Assembly (NCBI GenBank): GCA_031547045.1
Contig: JAVBSN010000058.1
Location: forward strand, 1-37,503
Origin: JAVBSN01 sp031547045
GTDB taxonomy: Bacteria; Bacillota; Clostridia; Lachnospirales; Lachnospiraceae
Reading direction: 5' to 3'
Length of the DNA stretch: 37,503 nucleotides
Shown here: positions 34,870 to 37,503 of the stretch, piece after piece
Layout: every line of letters begins with the position of its first letter
How positions within the stretch are numbered: the first letter of the stretch is position 1
Notes under the pieces: model-generated
What the model was told of the DNA's origin: nothing
The model's input: the letters and a program-made list of their open reading frames with translations, nothing else
Database searches by the model: none
Made by a program: the position numbers and the translations under genes

Positions 34870-36216
34870 CTATCTTTTCTTCTTCCAAAATACCACTCCT
34901 GCCATGATACATATAATTGCAAATGCAAATATACTTACTAGCGGAATACTATCTTTCGCATTTGAAGGTTTACTATTATTTGTTTTATTTGCTAACACTC
35001 CATCAGTTTTATTCTCACTATACTGAGCCGTTACTACTACATCATCTGTTATATTATCAAAAGCCTTATTCCAGCCTGTAAATGTATATCCATCTCTACT
35101 CGGAGTCATTGGCTCTGCTGCTGATTTTCCTGACTCCACATAATCTGTCTTCAATACCTCTCCGTTATAATCTACAAATTGTACCACATAAGCTTGAATA
35201 AAATTAATAGTACCTCTAACATTAAATTTATCAGTTACTGCTGTAGTAAATGTTGCCGGCAATAATTCATTTATATAGAATAATCTATCTTTATAAGAAT
35301 AACCTACTACGCTCATAGTATGACCTATCTCTAACGGATACGAATTAACACTCTGGTATACTCCTTTGTTATTCTTATATACTAATATAGTTTTGGATTG
35401 ATCCTTAGCATAAAACTTTCTATACGATGATCTTGCTCCCTTTATATCTATAAGGTTATTGCTCTCACAATATAACGAACCCAAACTTTCACATGGGCTT
35501 ACATCTAGACTTGTTAGTTTATTTTCATTGCAAGATAATAGATTCAAATTTATACAATCACTCACATCTAAACTTGTTAGTTTATTATTCTCACAATACA
35601 ACGAAACCAAACTTTCACATGGGCTTACATCTAGGCTTGTTAAATAATTGTATGAACAACTTAACATCTTCAATTTTGGATAAATACTTACATCTAGGCT
35701 TGTTAACTCATTACCATCGCAATACAGCTCTTCCAAATTTGTACAGTTACTTATGCCTAAGCTTTCTAACCTATTCCCACTACACTTTAATCTTTTCAAA
35801 CTTGTACAGTTATTTACATCTAGACTTGTTAGTCTATTTAATCTACAATTTAACGACTCCAAGTTTGTGAACATTTCAATACCCTTTAAATTAGAAATAT
35901 CATTATTAGCTACATTAATAGCTGTTGTATCTTCAATAAAATTAGTTGCATCTGTTTCACTTGGAGTAGCTATCCTATTACTACTACACCAGTTTGAAAA
36001 CATATCCTCCACGACAGCCCTAAAATTTGTATCCGGAAAATTTGTTGCATTAATTACTGTATCCCAGTCTCCTGTTTCTCCTACTACACCAGTCTCAACT
36101 TCCACTATTTCATCTGCCTTAACCACTTGTGGCATTTTAGAAAATGCGGGAATATTAACTAACACTAGTGTAACCACCATTATTACTAATAATTGCTTTC
36201 TAATTATTTTCTTCAT
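34870..36216 (-). CDS. Secreted leucine-rich-repeat surface protein
   Basis: I place the start at the ATG at 36216 (448 residues): AGGAAAGG precedes it and the promoter at 36262-36291 lies inside the longer reading, which would add 40 unlikely residues. The N terminus is a signal peptide (MKKIIRKQLL, a hydrophobic core, then KA/DE near 34). About seven leucine-rich repeats of 21 residues span roughly 110-255, each reading LTSLDVSxCxxLxxLxCxxN. A Listeria-Bacteroides (InlB B-like) repeat near 345-400 contains GYTFTGWNKAFD. A membrane helix (424-444) and a KKKR tail end the protein. No LPxTG is seen, so it is probably membrane-anchored. Such proteins often bind host or partner surfaces; the target is unknown. 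Confidence 0.85.
   Translation of the reverse strand: MKKIIRKQLLVIMVVTLVLVNIPAFSKMPQVVKADEIVEVETGVVGETGDWDTVINATNFPDTNFRAVVEDMFSNWCSSNRIATPSETDATNFIEDTTAINVANNDISNLKGIEMFTNLESLNCRLNRLTSLDVNNCTSLKRLKCSGNRLESLGISNCTNLEELYCDGNELTSLDVSIYPKLKMLSCSYNYLTSLDVSPCESLVSLYCENNKLTSLDVSDCINLNLLSCNENKLTSLDVSPCESLGSLYCESNNLIDIKGARSSYRKFYAKDQSKTILVYKNNKGVYQSVNSYPLEIGHTMSVVGYSYKDRLFYINELLPATFTTAVTDKFNVRGTINFIQAYVVQFVDYNGEVLKTDYVESGKSAAEPMTPSRDGYTFTGWNKAFDNITDDVVVTAQYSENKTDGVLANKTNNSKPSNAKDSIPLVSIFAFAIICIMAGVVFWKKKR
35481..35634. repeat. Near-identical DNA repeat inside the LRR gene
   Basis: The 28-base stretch at 35481-35508 (centre CACATGGGCTTACATCTAG) recurs exactly at 35607-35634, 126 bases away. That equals 42 codons, or two 21-residue leucine-rich repeats. 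It encodes the twice-used SPCESL segment. Exact DNA identity suggests recent duplication or gene conversion within the repeat array. Confidence 0.8.
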
Positions 36217-36261
36217 ACATCGCCTTTCCTTGATAAATATATTACATCCCTCTTCTCTACA

Positions 36262-36291
36262 ATTATATACAGCGCATTTACTAGGCGTCAA
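36262..36291 (-). promoter_or_regulatory. Promoter of the LRR gene
   Basis: Minus-strand TTGACG (36291-36286) and a perfect TATAAT (36267-36262) are 18 bases apart, about 45 bases before the chosen ATG at 36216. Confidence 0.65.
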
Positions 36292-36326
36292 CTGTAAATA
36301 TGTATATATATCTTGATTTTCATAAA

Positions 36327-36360
36327 AATAGGACATATCACATTAATGATATGTCCTATT
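36327..36360 (-). terminator. Terminator of the GH94 gene
   Basis: AATAGGACATATCA (36327-36340) and TGATATGTCCTATT (36347-36360) form a perfect 14-base stem with loop CATTAA, followed leftwards by a short TTTTAT run. It lies 21 bases after the GH94 stop. Confidence 0.8.
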
Positions 36361-36381
36361 AGTATTAAATTATAAAATTAA

Positions 36382-37503
36382 TTAACCCATTACTACTTCA
36401 ACTGTGTGAGTAGAACCAGCTTCAAATACAGGAAGTACATTTCCCTCTATAGCGTTACCATCTACAGTTACGCTCTTAATTCCCTTACATACATGATCTG
36501 GATTAGTAATAGCTATCTCATATGTAACATCTCTAAACTTACGAGATACATTGAATCCATCCCACTCTGCTGGAATTGAAGGATCAATCTTAAGACCATC
36601 ATAGTCTGGCATAATACCTAAGATATATTGAGATATAGCTACAAAGTTCCATGCAGCAGTACCAGTTAACCAAGAGTTCTTAGCTTCACCCATACGAGCA
36701 GCATCTTTACCAGCTATCATCTGTGCATATACATAAGGCTCAGTTCTATGTAAATCTGAAATCTCCTCATTAAATGCTGGAGCAATCTTTGAATAGTATT
36801 CAAATGCCTTATCTCCTCTTCCTACATAAGCTTCTGCACAGATAACCCATGCATTGTTATGACAGAAGATACCAGCGTTCTCTTTGTATCCTGCTGGATA
36901 AGTAGATATTTCACCATACTCGATAACATACTTAGTAAATGCAGGATTATTAAGTACTAGACCATAATCACAATTTAAGTATTTGTCGATACTGTCAAGA
37001 GTTTGCATATCATAACCCTTGTCCTTACCAATCTCAGACATAACTGCAAAACCTTGAGGCTCGATAAATATCTTACCTTCTTCACATTCTTTAGAACCAA
37101 CCTTCTTACCGAAGTCATCGTAAGCTCTTAAGAACCATTCTCCATCATATCCATGATCAAGAACATTTTGAGTCATCTTATCTAATTCTGCTTGCGCAGC
37201 AGTAGCCTTGTCATCTAATCCTTTGTATTTGCAAAGTGCAACATACTCAGGTCCAACATATGTAAATAATGTAGCAACAAATAATGATTCTGCAACCTTA
37301 CCATCTTTTGATGTTGATGTTTGGAAACTCTCACCTGGAGTGTTTGAGAAACAGTTAAGGTTCAAGCAGTCATTCCAGTCAGCTCTCATACTTAATGGAA
37401 GACCATGAGGTCCAACATTGTTAACAACTCTGTAGAATGATTGTTGTAAATGGTGCATCATTGGTTGTGCTAATTCTTCTTTGTTCTCATAAGGAACCAT
37501 CTC
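36382..37503 (-). CDS. GH94 cellobiose phosphorylase, C-terminal part (runs off right edge)
   Basis: The frame is open through the right edge (37503), so the start lies outside the window; the first Met visible at 37500 is internal. About 373 residues remain of a family norm near 800. The sequence LSMRADWNDCLNLNC carries the GH94 general-acid Asp region, and TGTAAWNFVAISQYILGI is the typical (alpha/alpha)6-barrel helix. C-terminal beta strands (GFNVSRKFRDVTYEIAITNP) complete the family fold. The family splits cellobiose with phosphate into glucose 1-phosphate and glucose in the cytoplasm; RADWND favours cellobiose or cellodextrin over chitobiose phosphorylase. The product feeds pgcA-type mutases. 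Confidence 0.9.
   Translation of the reverse strand, partial: EMVPYENKEELAQPMMHHLQQSFYRVVNNVGPHGLPLSMRADWNDCLNLNCFSNTPGESFQTSTSKDGKVAESLFVATLFTYVGPEYVALCKYKGLDDKATAAQAELDKMTQNVLDHGYDGEWFLRAYDDFGKKVGSKECEEGKIFIEPQGFAVMSEIGKDKGYDMQTLDSIDKYLNCDYGLVLNNPAFTKYVIEYGEISTYPAGYKENAGIFCHNNAWVICAEAYVGRGDKAFEYYSKIAPAFNEEISDLHRTEPYVYAQMIAGKDAARMGEAKNSWLTGTAAWNFVAISQYILGIMPDYDGLKIDPSIPAEWDGFNVSRKFRDVTYEIAITNPDHVCKGIKSVTVDGNAIEGNVLPVFEAGSTHTVEVVMG

Noticed and set aside
34870..36216. Sortase-anchored LPxTG surface protein
   Set aside because: The C terminus has a membrane helix and basic tail, but no LPxTG-like pentapeptide precedes it.
35459..36316. Plus-strand open frames opposite the LRR gene
   Set aside because: They mirror the 21-residue repeat periodicity of the minus-strand gene, lack ribosome sites, and the minus strand has a signal peptide, LRRs and a promoter.

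Overview
The window is AT-rich, gene-dense bacterial DNA that best fits an anaerobic, spore-forming member of the Clostridia, most likely Lachnospiraceae. The evidence is the strong AGGAGG-type ribosome sites, the AT-rich codon use, sporulation-type proteins (a CotS-like coat protein and a YtvI-like permease), the short prolyl-tRNA synthetase, separate pyrB and pyrI genes, an S-box riboswitch on metK, and plant-glycan enzymes (GH43 and GH94). The taxon is inferred from gene content only. I see no rRNA, tRNA, insertion sequence, prophage or CRISPR array. No gene-free stretch exceeds 300 bases.

Layout. 1-1046 (minus) is the N-terminal part of an RHS/YD-repeat protein that runs off the left edge, with its own promoter and a palindromic candidate operator. 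1308-8289 (minus) is a housekeeping block: proS, cca, a CotS-like pseudokinase, a PEGA-domain lipoprotein and the phosphohexomutase pgcA. 8370-11299 (minus) holds a two-helix membrane protein, a YtvI/AI-2E-type permease and an RluA-family pseudouridine synthase. 11321-12529 (minus) is a small accessory-looking group: a 190-aa protein of unknown function, a 72-aa two-helix membrane protein and, overlapping it, a 119-aa PD-(D/E)XK nuclease-like protein. 12654-14817 (minus) is a PhoPR-like two-component system. 14920-16384 (plus) is metK behind a SAM-I riboswitch. 16494-18677 (minus) is an alpha/beta hydrolase and a GH43 glycosidase. 18790-24444 (plus) is a second two-component system plus an ABC exporter of the antimicrobial-peptide type, interrupted by a minus-strand gene for a metal-site-degenerate ImmA/IrrE-like protein.

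24508-26616 (minus) encodes a fusion of a complete PTS EIIC sugar-channel domain to a catalytically intact EAL (c-di-GMP phosphodiesterase) domain. 26714-33343 (minus) holds murA, pyrI, pyrB, a degenerate three-unit tandem repeat, a small membrane PH-like protein, a FapA/DUF342 protein, a divergent carbamoyltransferase lacking the ornithine-binding HCLP motif, and a MerR-type protein with a coiled coil. 33588-34796 (plus) is dinB. 34870-36216 (minus) is a secreted leucine-rich-repeat surface protein. 36382-37503 (minus) is the C-terminal part of a GH94 cellobiose phosphorylase that runs off the right edge.

How the genes work together. GH94 and GH43 would release sugar and sugar phosphate from plant cell-wall oligosaccharides, and pgcA interconverts glucose 1- and 6-phosphate. 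The second two-component system and the ABC exporter look like one sense-and-pump module for envelope-active peptides. PyrB and PyrI form aspartate carbamoyltransferase. The items most worth a second look are the EIIC-EAL fusion, the carbamoyltransferase with an altered substrate motif, the nuclease/membrane-protein overlap pair, the degenerate IrrE-like protein inside the two-component/ABC module, and the tandem repeat in front of pyrB.
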